64,000 bases of DNA from Pseudonocardia sediminis (GCF_004217185.1 NZ_SHKL01000001.1:4958001-5022000), one strand, 5' to 3'; positions 25,893-34,498 are shown, counted from the stretch's first letter. A program made the numbers and translations. Notes: generated from the sequence alone by a model not told the origin.

Positions 25893-27641
25893 ATGGGTGA
25901 CGTCCTCGCGCGCCGCAGGCTCCTCACCTCCGCCCGCGAGCGGCTCCTGGACCGTCCCGACGCCGACCTGCCCGGCATCCCCGACCAGGTCGCCGCCTCC
26001 TGGCGCCGCAGCCTCGCCCACGGTGTCGACCCCGGCGCGGTCGTCAACCGGCACCACCCGGACCTCGACGTCGACTCCCGGCTGGTGCGGTGCGCCCGCC
26101 CGGTGATCGAGCAGGTGGCCGAGCAGATCGCGGGCGTCCCGGTGTGTCTCGTGCTCACCGACGCCCGGGCCCGCCTGCTCGTCCGGCTCGACACCACGCC
26201 GGAGATCGGGCGGGCCGCCGACGACAACCGGTTCGCCGAGGGGTTCGGCTACGACGAGGGCGCGGTCGGCACCAACGGCGTCGGCACCGTCCTGGAGGCC
26301 GGGCGGTCGGTGCACGTCGTGGGTGCCGAGCACTTCGTCGAACCGCTGCAGCCCTACGCCTGCGCCGGCGCGCCGGTGCGCGATCCGTTCACCGGACGGG
26401 TCGAGGGCGTGCTCGACGTCAGCTGCCGGGCCGAGCACTCGTCGCCGATCCTGCACTCGGTGGTCGTCTCGGCGGCGGCCCGGATTCAGGACGCGCTGCT
26501 GCACGACCGCGACACCGGTCAGCAGGCGGTGTTCGACCTCTACACCCGCGTCGACGCCCGCTCCCGGCGCGCGGTGCTCGCGGTGGGAGCGCGCTCGGTA
26601 CTGGCGAACACCGCGCTCTGCACGCTGCTGGACCCGGGCGACCTCGCCGCGCTGCAGGAGCACGCGCGGTTCCGGATGCACCGCGGACCCGACGTCGACG
26701 ACCGCCTGGACCTGCCCTCGGGCGTGCGGGTGCGGATGCGCGGCACCGCGGTCACCGTCGGTGCGAGCGTCGCCGGCCTGGTCGCGGAGGTCTCGGTGCT
26801 GCGGGAGGCCGACGGGATGACGGTGTCCCCGGGTCTCCCCCGGCTGCGGCCCGTGCCGGAGCCGGCGAGCACCAGCCCCGCCTGGCGCGTGGCGTGGACG
26901 GCGGCGGCCGAGGCGCTCCGGGCTCCGACGCCGCTGCTGGTCGTCGGCGAGGCCGGGAGCGGCCGGCGCCGGCTGCTCGCCGATCTGGACCGCGCCCTGC
27001 ACGGCCCGGGACACGTCGTCGAGGTCGGGCCGGTCGAGGCCGGCGCGGACCCGGCGGCGCTGATCCGGCGCGGCGGGCCGTCGCCGCTGGTCGTCCTGAC
27101 CGACGTCGACCGCTGGGACGACGTCGCGCCCGGCCTGCCCGGTGCACTGCGCGCCTCCGGGGCGCGGCTCGCGGCGACCGCCGTCGACGGGTCCCGGTGC
27201 GCGCCCGCGGTCGCCGAGGTGCTCGCCGGGTTCCGTCGCTCGGTGACGGTGCCGCCGCTGCGGAACCGGACCGGCGACGTCGCGTCGCTGGTCACCGACG
27301 TCCTGGCCGACCTGGCGCCCGGCCGGGACACGCGCCTGTCCGCCGACGCGCTGCGCGCGGTGACCCGCCACGGGTGGCCGGGCAACGTGGCGGAGCTGCG
27401 GGAGGCTCTGGGGGCGGCGCTGCGCCGTCGTCCGGTGGGGATGCTGGAGGTCGGTGACCTGCCCGCGTCCTGCCAGAGTGCGCCGCGCGGCACGCTGCGC
27501 CCCGTCGACGAGGCCGAGCGCGATGCGATCGTGGCGGCCCTGCGGGCGTCCGGCGGCAACCGGGCGGCCGCGGCCGCCGCGCTCGGCGTGGCCCGCTCGA
27601 CGCTCTACCGCAAGATCGCGCAGTACGGCATCACCGTCTGA
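25893..27641 (+). CDS. AcoR-like activator with GAF, degenerate AAA+ and Fis domains
   Basis: A 582-residue regulator. A GAF-containing sensor covers residues 40-215 (FGYDEGAVGTNGVGTVL is typical of AcoR/DhaR). The AAA+ domain has a Walker A variant GEAGSGRRRLL in which the lysine is arginine, no GAFTGA loop for sigma-54 contact, and a HGWPGNVAELREAL motif near the end. The Fis-type helix-turn-helix is NRAAAAAALGVARSTLYRKI. Sigma-54 is missing from most Actinobacteria, so this type must act another way. The ATG at 25893 has AGGGAGG 8 bases upstream. It probably controls the divergent monooxygenase gene. Confidence 0.86.
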   Translation: MGDVLARRRLLTSARERLLDRPDADLPGIPDQVAASWRRSLAHGVDPGAVVNRHHPDLDVDSRLVRCARPVIEQVAEQIAGVPVCLVLTDARARLLVRLDTTPEIGRAADDNRFAEGFGYDEGAVGTNGVGTVLEAGRSVHVVGAEHFVEPLQPYACAGAPVRDPFTGRVEGVLDVSCRAEHSSPILHSVVVSAAARIQDALLHDRDTGQQAVFDLYTRVDARSRRAVLAVGARSVLANTALCTLLDPGDLAALQEHARFRMHRGPDVDDRLDLPSGVRVRMRGTAVTVGASVAGLVAEVSVLREADGMTVSPGLPRLRPVPEPASTSPAWRVAWTAAAEALRAPTPLLVVGEAGSGRRRLLADLDRALHGPGHVVEVGPVEAGADPAALIRRGGPSPLVVLTDVDRWDDVAPGLPGALRASGARLAATAVDGSRCAPAVAEVLAGFRRSVTVPPLRNRTGDVASLVTDVLADLAPGRDTRLSADALRAVTRHGWPGNVAELREALGAALRRRPVGMLEVGDLPASCQSAPRGTLRPVDEAERDAIVAALRASGGNRAAAAAALGVARSTLYRKIAQYGITV

Positions 27642-28503
27642 GGCGACCGACGTGGCGGTCCAGGAACTCCAGCATCGGCCCGGCGACCTCGGCCGGCGCG
27701 CTCTCGAGCAGGAAGTGCCCCCCGTCGACGAGACGGACGTCGGCGCCGGCGACATCGCCCAGCGCGGTCGCACCGGCCGGCCCGAAGATCTCGTCGTTGC
27801 GGCCCCACACCGCGAGCACCGGGATCTGCTCGGCGCACAGCCGCTCGTGCAGAGCCGGGTACAGCGCCACGTTCGTCACGTAGTCGGCGAAGAGCGCGAG
27901 CTGGACGCGGTCGTTACCCGGACGCGCGAGCAGCGCGGCGTCGTGGTGCCAGGTGTCGGGGCTGACCACGCTCGGGTCGGGCACGCCGTGGGTGTACTGC
28001 CAGCGGATCGCCTCGATCCCCAGCGCCGGGCGTAGCGCCTGCTCGTTCTCCGGGGTGGTCTCGCGCGCGTAGGCCCAGATCGGCTCCCAGAAGTCGGTGA
28101 CGAACCCGGCCTCGTGCCCGTTGCCGTTCTGCGAGATCACCGCGGTGACGGCGCCGGGGCGGCCCAGCAGCAGCCGCCAGCCGATCGGCGCGCCGTAGTC
28201 CTGGACGTAGATCGCGAAGCGGCGCACGCCGAGTGCGTCGAGCAGCTGCCCGGTCAGGTCGGCCACGGCGTCGAAGGTGTAGGTGAACTCCTCCACCGGT
28301 GGCGCGTCGGAGAGCCCGAAGCCGAGCATGTCGGGGGCGATCACGCGGTAGCGGTCGGCCAGGAGCGGGATCAGCTCCCGGAACATGAACGAGCTCGTCG
28401 GATACCCGTGCAGGAGCACGACGACGGGCGCGTCGACCGGTCCCGCCTCCCGGTAGAACAACGTCCTGCCGCCGACCTCGGCGTAGCGGTGGTGCGTCAC
28501 CAT
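27631..28503 (-). CDS. Alpha/beta hydrolase, haloalkane dehalogenase/epoxide hydrolase-like
   Basis: A 290-residue hydrolase. HGYPTSSFMFRELIPLLAD is the oxyanion region, and the nucleophile elbow VQDYGAPIGWRL has aspartate in the nucleophile place, as in haloalkane dehalogenases, epoxide hydrolases and fluoroacetate dehalogenases. WGRNDEIFGP and DGGHFLLES supply the acid and histidine regions. The 3' end overlaps the convergent regulator gene by 11 bases. Its promoter region is shared with the divergent CGNR regulator and carries repeated operator-like sites, so control by that regulator is likely. Confidence 0.84.
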   Translation of the reverse strand: MVTHHRYAEVGGRTLFYREAGPVDAPVVVLLHGYPTSSFMFRELIPLLADRYRVIAPDMLGFGLSDAPPVEEFTYTFDAVADLTGQLLDALGVRRFAIYVQDYGAPIGWRLLLGRPGAVTAVISQNGNGHEAGFVTDFWEPIWAYARETTPENEQALRPALGIEAIRWQYTHGVPDPSVVSPDTWHHDAALLARPGNDRVQLALFADYVTNVALYPALHERLCAEQIPVLAVWGRNDEIFGPAGATALGDVAGADVRLVDGGHFLLESAPAEVAGPMLEFLDRHVGRLRR

Positions 28504-28506
28504 GAC

Positions 28507-28581
28507 CTAACCCCTTTCAGCGTTGATGAGGGTTAGCCTGATCAGACTTTGCTAACCTGTCAAGCGAGCTGAAGGGGTTAG
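28507..28581. promoter_or_regulatory. Four-copy GGTTAG operator array in a divergent promoter
   Basis: The 81-base gap between the hydrolase start (28503) and the CGNR gene (28585) holds four copies of a (G)GGTTAGC-type element: CTAACCCC at 28507, GGGTTAGC at 28530, GCTAACC at 28551 and GGGGTTAG at 28574. The outer two extend into a 14-bp near-perfect inverted repeat (28507-28521 with 28568-28581; one extra T in the left arm). The right copy overlaps the CGNR ribosome-binding site. Confidence 0.7.
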
Positions 28582-28584
28582 CCG

Positions 28585-29115
28585 ATGGCGACGCACGTAC
28601 CGGACGAGGAGCTGCTGCTCGCCCTGCTCAACAGCACACCCGTGATCGACGGCCACCCCGAGGACCGGCTCGCCGATCCCGCCGGTTCGGCGTCGTACCT
28701 CCGCAGCGCCGGTGCCGAGATCGACATGGACCTCGACACCGACGAGCACGCCGTCCTGCTCCGGGCCCGCGAGCTGCTGCAATCGGTCGTCGACGGCGCG
28801 CACGCCCCGGCCGTCCTCGCGCCGCTCCTGACCGGGGTCGGCAGCACCCCGCACGTCACCGGTGAGGGGATCGCGTGGTCTCTCACGACCCCCGACGGAA
28901 CGCGCACCGCGGTCCGGGCCGTCCTGGCCTGGGACCGGCTGGCCCGCGACCTGCCCGGGCGACTGCGCCCGTGCGCGAACAGCGACTGCCGCCTGTACTT
29001 CGTCGACCGATCCCGGCCGGGGACCGGGCGCTGGTGCTCGATGGCCGTGTGCGGCAACCGCATGAAGGCGCGGCGACACCACATCCGCACGTCCGGCTCG
29101 CGCACCGACGGCTGA
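28585..29115 (+). CDS. CGNR zinc-finger transcriptional regulator
   Basis: A 176-residue ABATE-CGNR protein. An N-terminal helical ABATE-like region (LLALLNSTPVIDG onward) presumably binds a stress ligand. The C-terminal zinc finger holds CANSDCRLYFVD and then CSMAVCGNRMKARRH, the CGNR signature, followed by basic residues for DNA contact. It diverges from a dehalogenase-like hydrolase across an operator array, suggesting autoregulation plus control of the hydrolase. The ATG has AAGGGG 7 bases upstream. Confidence 0.88.
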   Translation: MATHVPDEELLLALLNSTPVIDGHPEDRLADPAGSASYLRSAGAEIDMDLDTDEHAVLLRARELLQSVVDGAHAPAVLAPLLTGVGSTPHVTGEGIAWSLTTPDGTRTAVRAVLAWDRLARDLPGRLRPCANSDCRLYFVDRSRPGTGRWCSMAVCGNRMKARRHHIRTSGSRTDG

Positions 29116-29128
29116 CCCTGCCGGGAGG

Positions 29129-30400
29129 TCATCGGTGCGCCCTGCGGGGCCGCACCGCCGCCCCGAGCACGAGCAGGAGAGCGGCCCCGACGAACGCGCC
29201 GCGGGTGGTGACGGCGTCGGCCAGTACTCCGAGCAGCGGCGCGCCGAGGGCCTGTCCCGCGGCGAGCAGGAGGAAGGCCGCCCCGACACCGACCACGGGA
29301 CGGTCGGCGTGGACACGGGTGCCCCACAGCAGCAGCAGCCCGGTCAGCGCGATGTACACGGCACCGAACGCCGCAGCCGCCGCGACGGCCACCACCGGAT
29401 CCCCGGGGGCCAGCGCGAGACCCGTCGTCGCGACGGCGAGGAGCAGCATCAGCAGGATCCAGGACACGGAGTGCCCGATCCGGTCGGTCAGGTCGCCGGC
29501 GAACGCCCCGAGGAGTCCTGCACCGCCGAGCGCGATCCACATGACGGTCCCGGTGAGCTCGCTCGCCCCGGCGGTGGCGACCAGGTCCCGGCCGAACGTC
29601 CACACCGCCGCGCTGCCCATGCCCATGACCGCGGCGGCCAGGACCAGGCGCGCGCTCCCCGGAGGCGCCCAGCGCCGGACACCGCCCGCCGTCGTCCCGG
29701 TGGACGGCCCTGCGGTGAACGACGCTGCGGGGGACGCCGTTGCGGGGGACGACGCTGCGGGGCGAGTCCGCGGGACGCCGCCGGGGACCGTGACCCGGCT
29801 CCAGACCGTCACCGCGAGCGCCGCGGCGGCGAACGCCGCCCACGCCCAGCGCCAGTGGCCGGCCAGGATCAGCGCGACCGGTCCCGAGATCAGTACGCCG
29901 AGACCCGTGCCCGCGTTGACGACCGACTGCACGCGCGGCTGCAGGCCCGGCCGCACCGCCTGTGCGACGGCCTGGGCCAGCGGCGGCGACGCCAGTCCGG
30001 TGCTCGACCCGGCGAGCACGACACCGCAGGCCAGGACCAGGGCGCCGGGTGCGACGGCGATCATCGCGGTGCCGGCGGTGGCGCAGGCACCGGCGAGGAC
30101 CGCGACGACCCGAGGTCCCCACCGGGCCGTCGCCACGGTCGCGACGACGATGGCGACGCAGTAGCCGACGTAGCTGCCCGAGGCCACCGCCCCGGCCGTC
30201 GCGGCGTCGAGTCCGAACTCGGCCCGGAACGTCGGCACGAACAGGCCGTAGGCGAAGCGCGCCAGGCCGTAGCAGACCGCGATCAGCGCGACCCCGACCG
30301 ACGCCAGGCCCACGACGGCGCGCAACGGATCGGGCCCCTCGGACCGGACGTCGGCGTGACGACCCAGGCCTCCGGTCACCGTCGACAGTCGCTCGTTCAT
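29129..30400 (-). CDS. MFS transporter (YbfB/YjiJ-like)
   Basis: A 423-residue membrane protein with 12 predicted helices. The first half starts CYGLARFAYGLFVPTFRAEF, a hallmark of YbfB/YjiJ-like sugar or drug transporters. A proline/alanine/serine-rich central loop (about residues 210-245) contains a triplicated 15-bp repeat. The ATG at 30400 lies opposite the divergent TetR gene with two palindromic sites between them, so TetR-controlled efflux or uptake is likely. Substrate unknown. Confidence 0.83.
   Translation of the reverse strand: MNERLSTVTGGLGRHADVRSEGPDPLRAVVGLASVGVALIAVCYGLARFAYGLFVPTFRAEFGLDAATAGAVASGSYVGYCVAIVVATVATARWGPRVVAVLAGACATAGTAMIAVAPGALVLACGVVLAGSSTGLASPPLAQAVAQAVRPGLQPRVQSVVNAGTGLGVLISGPVALILAGHWRWAWAAFAAAALAVTVWSRVTVPGGVPRTRPAASSPATASPAASFTAGPSTGTTAGGVRRWAPPGSARLVLAAAVMGMGSAAVWTFGRDLVATAGASELTGTVMWIALGGAGLLGAFAGDLTDRIGHSVSWILLMLLLAVATTGLALAPGDPVVAVAAAAAFGAVYIALTGLLLLWGTRVHADRPVVGVGAAFLLLAAGQALGAPLLGVLADAVTTRGAFVGAALLLVLGAAVRPRRAHR
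29717..29761. repeat. Three in-frame 15-bp repeats in the MFS central loop
   Basis: Three consecutive 15-mers (29717, 29732, 29747) of the form GAACGACGCTGCGGG with few changes. They keep the frame and encode Pro-Ala-Ala/Thr-Ser-type pentapeptides in the cytoplasmic loop of the transporter. Confidence 0.7.
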
Positions 30401-30423
30401 GGAACCCCATCCCGTAAAAGTAA

Positions 30424-30477
30424 ACCGATCGGTATATCTCCCGGCAGACCGTAGCAGAGATACCCCCACCGGTCGGT
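30424..30477. promoter_or_regulatory. Two TetR operator-like palindromes
   Basis: ACCGATCGGT at 30424-30433 is a perfect palindrome. ACCGGTCGGT at 30468-30477 is a second, near-palindromic copy; both are followed by TATA. They lie in the 88-base divergent gap between the MFS gene and the TetR gene, 44 bases apart. Confidence 0.65.
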
Positions 30478-30488
30478 ATAGTCACGGC

Positions 30489-31073
30489 ATGCAGGATGGG
30501 GAACAGCCGCTGACGCGGGCCGGACGACGGGTCCTCAACGCGGCGAGCGGGTTGTTCTACGAGAGCGGGATCAACCCGGTCGGGGTGGCCTCGATCGCCG
30601 AGACGGCGGGCGTCACGAAGAAGACGCTCTACGACTGCTTCGGCTCGAAGGACGCCCTGGTCGTCCAGTACCTGCGCAGTCGTCATCGGCGCTGGTGGGA
30701 GCACCTCGAACAGCGTCTCGCCGAGACACGGGAACCGCGGCCGCTGGCCCTGTTCGACGCCTACTTCGACCATCCCGAGCTCGACAGCAGCCGGGGGTGC
30801 GCGTTCCTGAACGCCGCCGCCGAGCTGGCTGCCGACCATCCCGCGCTCGCGATCGTCCGCGAGCACAAGCGAGCGGTCCGTGGGCGTCTGGGGGAACTGG
30901 TCGGCGAGGCCTGCCCCGGCGCGGCCACCGGAGAGGCGGACGATCTGAGCGAGACGCTCTTCCTCCTCATGGAGGGCGCCACGGCCCAGCTCCGGCTCGG
31001 CGATCCCGGCCACGTCCGGGCGGCACGCCGTCTCGCGGCGGAGCAGCTGGGCCGGCTCGCCGCGACACCCTGA
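30489..31073 (+). CDS. TetR-family transcriptional regulator
   Basis: A 194-residue repressor. The helix-turn-helix is VASIAETAGVTKKTLYDCFGS near residues 30-52, with a helical ligand domain after it (GCAFLNAAAELAADHPALAI). The ATG at 30489 is used because the longer frame to 30399 would run through the operator sites. It diverges from the MFS transporter and probably represses both itself and that gene. Confidence 0.88.
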   Translation: MQDGEQPLTRAGRRVLNAASGLFYESGINPVGVASIAETAGVTKKTLYDCFGSKDALVVQYLRSRHRRWWEHLEQRLAETREPRPLALFDAYFDHPELDSSRGCAFLNAAAELAADHPALAIVREHKRAVRGRLGELVGEACPGAATGEADDLSETLFLLMEGATAQLRLGDPGHVRAARRLAAEQLGRLAATP

Positions 31074-31314
31074 GCCCCGCCGCGGGACGCATCGAGCGCG
31101 GGCGCACACCGCGACGTCGTCACCGCATCAGACGGAGCCGTCTCGGCCCGGACCCGGACGGTGGTACCGGGACCTCACCGCCGGGCGGCTGCGACCGGGC
31201 AACGCCGATGTCTTCGGACACGCCTGTCCCGGCCCGTCGGGCGCGTCCTCCGGAGACGGCGCGACGTCGAGCCGGGGCCGCCGGGTGTCTCGGGCCACGA
31301 CGCGACCTGCCCGG
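31074..31314. other. Intergenic region without a recognisable gene
   Basis: Between the TetR stop and the STAS-like gene end I see only GC-rich sequence with overlapping spurious frames, no clear domain and no strong hairpin. Confidence 0.5.
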
Positions 31315-31704
31315 TCACGACGGGAGCTGCCGGGACGGCGTCCGGGTGCGCACCGGCTCGGGACGGGGCGACCGACCCGCTCCGACCCCGATGTCCACAC
31401 CCGGCAGGAGGTGCGGACGAAACCCCCGAACCGTCAGCAGGCCGTGGCGTCGCGCCAGCCGCCTCTGGGTTCGACCCAGCAGATCGAGCAGGCCCGGGAC
31501 GGAACGGGTGACCGCCGAGACGTCGATGGCCAGGAAACGCTGTCGTGCGGAGAATGCGTCCTTGATATGGGCCGCGAGCCGGTCGAGCATCTCCGCGTCG
31601 AGATCTCCGTGGACCTCGATCACGACCTGATCGGGCCCGTCGGACAGTGAGCCGATGAATCTCGGCACCTCGCGCCGGTCCGCGACGAAATGACGTTGTG
31701 CCAC
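31315..31704 (-). CDS. STAS-domain protein (anti-sigma factor antagonist-like)
   Basis: A 129-residue protein. VVIEVHGDLDAEMLDRLAAH, then FLAIDVSAVTRSVPGLLDLLG, matches the beta-alpha core of STAS anti-anti-sigma factors; the serine in VTRSVPG is in the usual phosphorylation position. A 25-residue basic tail follows. The GTG start at 31704 has GGGGAG about 11 bases upstream. It could be the substrate of a SpoIIE phosphatase such as that at 20022, which is speculative. No RsbW-type kinase is seen nearby. Confidence 0.6.
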   Translation of the reverse strand: MAQRHFVADRREVPRFIGSLSDGPDQVVIEVHGDLDAEMLDRLAAHIKDAFSARQRFLAIDVSAVTRSVPGLLDLLGRTQRRLARRHGLLTVRGFRPHLLPGVDIGVGAGRSPRPEPVRTRTPSRQLPS

Positions 31705-31949
31705 CGCAGATCACTCCCCGGTCCGAACCCGATCACGGGTCGGCCGCCGGGGTCCGGGGCGCCGAACAGATGTCGTGCGGAACGTAGCGCACATCGGCTG
31801 TGCGGACATGCGCGAGCAGGGACAGCTAGCCGCACCGGAGCGGCTCGGGTGCCGGATGGCCCACGGTCACTGCGCGGCCGGCCGATGCGCGAGACCGGAA
31901 TCGTCGATGACGGCTTGCTGCGCCCGGGCCGAAGATCCGCTCGGTGACC

Positions 31950-32240
31950 AGCAGGCTGCCCTGCACAGCGGTCCGTTGCCGCCGCAGATCCGCTTGCCGG
32001 GCGACGAGGGTTCTCTTCAACCGCTCCAGGATGTCCGCGACATCGTGGTCACCGTCGGCGCCCGTAGCGGCGGCGGTCGTCACCGCCCCGCTCGGGCTCG
32101 GGGAGCAGGCCGATCTCGTGGTGGTGGCGGATCGCCCGTGGTGTGGTGCCGACGAACGATGCCGCCCAGGCCGAGGCCGAGCGGCCCGGGACCACGCGAC
32201 AGACGCGGCCGGCAGCGCGAGTTCGTCGGGCATGCCATCA
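31950..32240 (-). pseudogene. MerR-family regulator relic
   Basis: The minus strand encodes, in one frame, a clear MerR helix-turn-helix (FVGTTPRAIRHHHEIGLLPE, then PERGGDDRRRYG; about 32170-32061). In a second frame, directly adjoining, it encodes a C-terminal coiled-coil piece (DVADILERLKRTLVARQADL, about 32050-31950). The central part of the protein is missing, so an internal deletion plus frame change has broken the gene. No intact start-to-stop frame joins the pieces. Confidence 0.65.
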
Positions 32241-32407
32241 TCGGTTCACAGCGCGGACCTCGGCGTAGCAAACGCTCCGGACGTGTCGATCAGACTCGTG
32301 GCCAGGAGCGGCTGTGCACGCCCGATCATCATGCTCAGCTCGTGCGGGTCCCCGCCCGGAACCAGCATGACGCGCACCCGCCCCGCCACGGTCGAGCAGG
32401 GCAACAG

Positions 32408-33163
32408 ATGGCGACACCCCACGACCCGTCCCCCGACAGGTCGGCAGTTCTGACCGAAGCGTTCATCCGACTCACCGACGTCCTCGCCCCCGGCTACGAC
32501 GCCGCGACAGCACCCGACCACCTCGCCCGGAGCTGCCGCGAGCTGCTCCTGGCCGATGCGGTCGGTGTCCTCCTCGCCGGGACCGACGGTCACCTCGCGG
32601 TCGCCGCCGCGTCACCGGAGACCCCACCGACCACCGCGATGTTCGGGCTCGACCGCACCACCGGACCCGGTCACCGGGCGTTCGTCACCGGCCGCCCCGT
32701 CACCGTCGCGGCCCTCGAAGGACCCACCCCGTGGCCACAGTTCTGCGCGGCTGCGCAGCGCAACGGGTACCGGACCGCGTACTCGTCACCCCTACGGCAG
32801 CGAACCGACCGCATCGGGGCGCTGACCCTCCTGAGCGCCGGACCGGTCCCGATCTCCGACACGGACGTCACACTCGTCCGCGCGCTGACCACCATGGCGA
32901 CGATCGGCATTCTCACCGCACGCGCCTACCGCACACAGACCGATCTCTCCGAACAGCTCCAATCGGCGCTGAGCAGCCGGATCGCGATCGAACAGGCCAA
33001 GGGCCTCGTCGCCGCACACAACTCCGGTGACCTCGAGGCCGCGTTCGTTGCCATCCGAACGACCGCGCGCAACAACAGCGTCCGGCTTCGCGACGTCGCC
33101 GACGCGATCATCAACGGGGAGCTCTCCGCCCGGGAGATGGTCCGCCGCGAACCGGAACACTGA
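32408..33163 (+). CDS. GAF-ANTAR sensor antiterminator
   Basis: A 251-residue protein. The GAF domain is at residues 15-165 (ADAVGVLLAGTDGHLAVAAA, then GPGHRAFVTGRPV), and the ANTAR domain is at the C-terminus (SRIAIEQAKGLVAAHNSGDL, EAAFVAIRTTARN). The ATG at 32408 begins the recognisable sequence; the frame runs open further upstream over the MerR relic but without protein-like composition. It converges with the next GAF-ANTAR gene, 33 bases away. Confidence 0.85.
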   Translation: MATPHDPSPDRSAVLTEAFIRLTDVLAPGYDAATAPDHLARSCRELLLADAVGVLLAGTDGHLAVAAASPETPPTTAMFGLDRTTGPGHRAFVTGRPVTVAALEGPTPWPQFCAAAQRNGYRTAYSSPLRQRTDRIGALTLLSAGPVPISDTDVTLVRALTTMATIGILTARAYRTQTDLSEQLQSALSSRIAIEQAKGLVAAHNSGDLEAAFVAIRTTARNNSVRLRDVADAIINGELSAREMVRREPEH

Positions 33164-33195
33164 TCGACGGCAGGTGGTGACGGCGAGACCGGGCC

Positions 33196-33969
33196 CTAGC
33201 GTTTCGGGGTCGGGCCCGGTCTGATGTCGATGCTCGGTCGCCCCGTCCGCGCGGCCGGTGGTCGTCCCACATCGGTCGTGAGCCATCTGGCCACGTTGAC
33301 CAGCCGGACGTTGGTCGCCTGCGACGAGCTCACCAGCATCTGGAACGCCTGCTCGGCGTCGACGGTGTAGCGCTCCATCAGGATGCCCTTGGCCTGCCCG
33401 ATGACGTCGCGGTTGTCGACGGCCTGGGTCAGGTGCTCGGCATGAGCGGCGCCGTAGAGCAGCAGGCCGGCCTGGGCGGCGAACAGCCCCGCCAGCGTCC
33501 GCGCGGCCTCGCTGAAGGTGCCCGCCCGGCGCGAGTAGAGGTTCAGCGCGGACCGGGTGCGGCCGTCGAACGACAGCTGGGTCGACATCATCGACAGGTA
33601 GCCGGACTCCACGGCATGCGGCGCGAACCTCGGCCAGCGGGCCGCGTCCGGATCGTTCGACAGATCCTCGGCGATGACCACCCCGTCGTCGGGCGGCTCC
33701 TCCGAGGCGGTGATGCACGGCCCCTCGTGCAGCTCGGCCTGCCTCTGATCGAGGTGCAGGACGTCGTCACCGGAGGGGCTGCGTGACTCGATCCGGCCGT
33801 CGGTGGTCGTGGAGATCCCACCGGCAGCGGCGCCGGGGACCGTCTCCACCGCGGCGAGGACGATCTGACCCAGAGCGTGCTCCATGTCATCGATGCTGCG
33901 CCGCTCGATCAGGCTCTTCGCGGCGCTCTGCAGCGCCGAGACCAGCTCGGCATCGTGCCCAGAGGACAT
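33196..33969 (-). CDS. GAF-ANTAR sensor antiterminator
   Basis: A 257-residue protein with a GAF domain (VPGAAAGGISTTTDGRIESR to SALNLYSRRAGTFSE) over residues 25-170 and an ANTAR domain (NRDVIGQAKGILMERYTVDA, then EQAFQMLVSSSQATN). This is the isoleucine-leucine variant common in actinobacterial antiterminators. The ATG at 33969 is used; the upstream frame to 34248 is not protein-like. About 300 bases upstream of it (33970-34272) hold no other gene that I can support. Confidence 0.87.
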   Translation of the reverse strand: MSSGHDAELVSALQSAAKSLIERRSIDDMEHALGQIVLAAVETVPGAAAGGISTTTDGRIESRSPSGDDVLHLDQRQAELHEGPCITASEEPPDDGVVIAEDLSNDPDAARWPRFAPHAVESGYLSMMSTQLSFDGRTRSALNLYSRRAGTFSEAARTLAGLFAAQAGLLLYGAAHAEHLTQAVDNRDVIGQAKGILMERYTVDAEQAFQMLVSSSQATNVRLVNVARWLTTDVGRPPAARTGRPSIDIRPGPTPKR

Positions 33970-34272
33970 GGCGGCACCCCGTTCTCGGAAAGACTCACGA
34001 CAGACACGTCGTGTGCGCACGGTGCGCTGACTATCAGGGCCACACAGGGATTTGCCGACACACCTCGGGGCTGGGAGATGCACGGCCGACGGCCGAAGCA
34101 CGGCCCGTCGAGTCGATGGCGCCGGAGGACGGTCCGGTCGCCAGGAAGATGCGGTGCTGAATCGGACACTACGCGCGTCGTGTGCCGCGCCGCCCGCCGG
34201 TACCGCGGTGAGGCCGTCGACGGACTCACCGCCACAGGATCGGCGCAAGATCGCATCCGCCCTGGTCGGGCA

Positions 34273-34319
34273 GTGGAGCGGGCGACGGGAATCGAACCCG
34301 CGTAGCCTAATTTGGAAGG
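34273..34319. repeat. Left attachment repeat (partial tRNA-Gly copy)
   Basis: Positions 34273-34306 match 41415-41448 exactly over 34 bases. The match continues to 34319 with one extra base and one substitution. It is the 3' half of tRNA-Gly from the anticodon arm through the CCA. The 5' half of a tRNA is absent here, so it is not a functional gene. Confidence 0.88.
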
Positions 34320-34498
34320 AAGTTCGCGGCCCTCACCCAAGGCCGCTACCTGCGACAACAGTCGCCGAGAACGGTGCCGAGGGTGCTTCGGCCACGTCGG
34401 TCTCCGGGAGTTCGTGTCGTTTTCCGTGTCACGGCATGTCTCACCGATCATGTCGCCGAACACCCGTCCGCCCCGTCGCTGGCTAAAGTCCTCCAACG

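Noticed and set aside
24654..27773. A 1039-codon minus-strand open frame
   Set aside because: It spans antisense of the AcoR-like gene and an out-of-frame part of the monooxygenase; composition is not protein-like.
31775..32407. A long N-terminal extension of the GAF-ANTAR protein at 32408
   Set aside because: The open frame upstream is Arg/Gly/Pro-rich, lies over the MerR relic and does not look like protein; the ATG at 32408 starts the recognisable sequence.
34273..34350. A second tRNA-Gly gene
   Set aside because: Only the 3' half is present; acceptor 5' strand and D arm are missing, so it is an attachment repeat.
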